Source of the DNA: Nocardioides speluncae
Lineage (GTDB): Bacteria > Actinomycetota > Actinomycetes > Propionibacteriales > Nocardioidaceae
DNA length: 64,000 bases
Assembly: GCF_003121585.1 (NCBI RefSeq)
Contig: NZ_QEOO01000025.1
Location: forward strand, 62,001 to 126,000
Direction: 5' to 3'
The position numbers and the translations under genes were made by a program. This document shows, one piece after another, positions 63,472 to 64,000 of the stretch. The stretch's first letter is position 1. Each line of letters starts with the position of its first letter. Below the pieces are notes generated by a model, which saw only the letters and a program-made list of their open reading frames with translations, was not told the DNA's origin and did not search any database.

Positions 63472-64000
63472 GTGCGACATACGAGCATTCTCGGTCGAAC
63501 CATCGGCCTCGGCGCCGTCGCCGGACTGTCCGCGCTCGCGTACGGCGCGTGGGAGGCGCAGGCGTTCACGCTGCGGCACGCCACCCTCCCGATCCTGCCC
63601 GCCGGTCAGTCACCGCTGAAGGTGCTGCACCTGTCCGACATCCACATGACCCCCGGGCAGACGCGCAAGCAGGAGTGGGTACGCCGCCTCGCCGACCTCG
63701 AGCCCGACCTGGTCATCAACACTGGCGACAACCTGTCCCACAAGCAGGCCGTGCCCGCCGTACTCGACTCGCTCTCGGAGCTGCTCGCCTTCCCTGGCGT
63801 CTTCGTCTTCGGCTCCAACGACTACTGGGCACCGACGCTGCGGAACCCGCTGCGCTATCTGCTGCCCGACGACGGCACGCGAAGGACCAGCGTCCCGCTG
63901 CCGTGGCAGGACCTGCAGCAGGGCATGCACGACGCCGGCTGGCTGGAGCTCACCAACCAGCGCAACGAGCTGAAGGTCGGCGGCACCTGGATCGCGTTCG
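63472..64000 (+). CDS. Metallophosphoesterase (partial, 3' end off window)
   Basis: GTG 63472; about 176 residues are visible. N-terminal hydrophobic segment (IGLGAVAGLSALAYGAW), then LKVLHLSDIHMTPG (DxH metal motif), VINTGDNL (GDN motif), and FPGVFVFGSNDYW (GNxD-like, here GSNDYW). Calcineurin-like phosphatase, equivalent of Mtb Rv3683 by position next to the PBP. TAGGCT (63460-63465), six bases before GTG: leaderless. Confidence 0.87.
   Translation, partial: MRHTSILGRTIGLGAVAGLSALAYGAWEAQAFTLRHATLPILPAGQSPLKVLHLSDIHMTPGQTRKQEWVRRLADLEPDLVINTGDNLSHKQAVPAVLDSLSELLAFPGVFVFGSNDYWAPTLRNPLRYLLPDDGTRRTSVPLPWQDLQQGMHDAGWLELTNQRNELKVGGTWIAF

Overview
The window reads as chromosome of a high-GC actinobacterium, most likely Propionibacteriales/Nocardioidaceae (inference from protein character, leaderless promoters and gene order; no rRNA is present to prove it). 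The strongest anchor is gene order. The series tadC-tadB-tadA-ssd, HAD-IB hydrolase, Fic-like protein, acs, holin-family protein, marP, NUDIX, tlpA-like, nth, crp, metallo-beta-lactamase, RidA, DUF4177, two arsA-like ATPases, whiB (wblA/whiB4 type), ponA2-type PBP and metallophosphoesterase is the same as M. tuberculosis Rv3657c-Rv3683 as I remember it. Lineage-specific blocks are inserted into this backbone.

Region by region. 1-3685 (minus): Flp/Tad pilus assembly genes, cut by the left edge. 3858-5626: HAD hydrolase and a degenerate Fic protein flanking a probable Ms1/6S-like RNA. 5711-14759: methyltransferase, a LytS/LytTR two-component system driving a solute:sodium symporter, a second symporter pair (DUF485 + ActP) behind a CRP-like site, and acetyl-CoA synthetase: an acetate/organic-acid uptake and activation block. 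14988-23801: envelope stress protease MarP, NUDIX, thiol-disulfide protein, endonuclease III, CBS protein, SLC13 permease, AlkZ-like protein, Crp. 23868-27634: TetR/membrane protein pair, metallo-beta-lactamase, NUDIX, RidA, DUF4177.

27686-54089 is accessory: erythromycin-esterase homologue; a YraQ/DUF1980 permease pair under a Zur-like box; a NarL-type two-component system; an enoyl-CoA hydratase; a MacB-like ABC exporter; a siderophore-type ABC importer under a perfect 7-1-7 Fur/Zur box; a fatty-acid hydroxylase with its GntR regulator; and then a minus-strand RiPP operon. That operon has a 36-residue precursor, a leader-binding/cyclodehydratase-partner-like protein, two YcaO proteins and a MATE exporter, and its precursor promoter also overlaps a 7-1-7 metalloregulator box. 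It is followed by a decayed ORF, a 3-oxoacid CoA-transferase pair, and four secreted proteins: a GH64 glucanase set among three paralogues of an unrecognised family.

54180-64000 returns to the backbone: two ArsA-like ATPases, a striking array of 32-bp repeats in opposite orientations, a secreted phosphodiesterase with an apparent frameshift in its signal peptide, WhiB, PBP, a frameshifted small exported protein, DoxX, YqeY and a metallophosphoesterase cut by the right edge.

The most interesting system is the putative metal-regulated YcaO RiPP (41426-46102). Together with the neighbouring importer and the YraQ/DUF1980 pair it forms a possible local Zur/Fur regulon, suggesting a ribosomal metallophore or metal-starvation peptide. 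This is a hypothesis. The window also carries at least four families of small palindromic repeats, one of which lies in frame inside two coding sequences.
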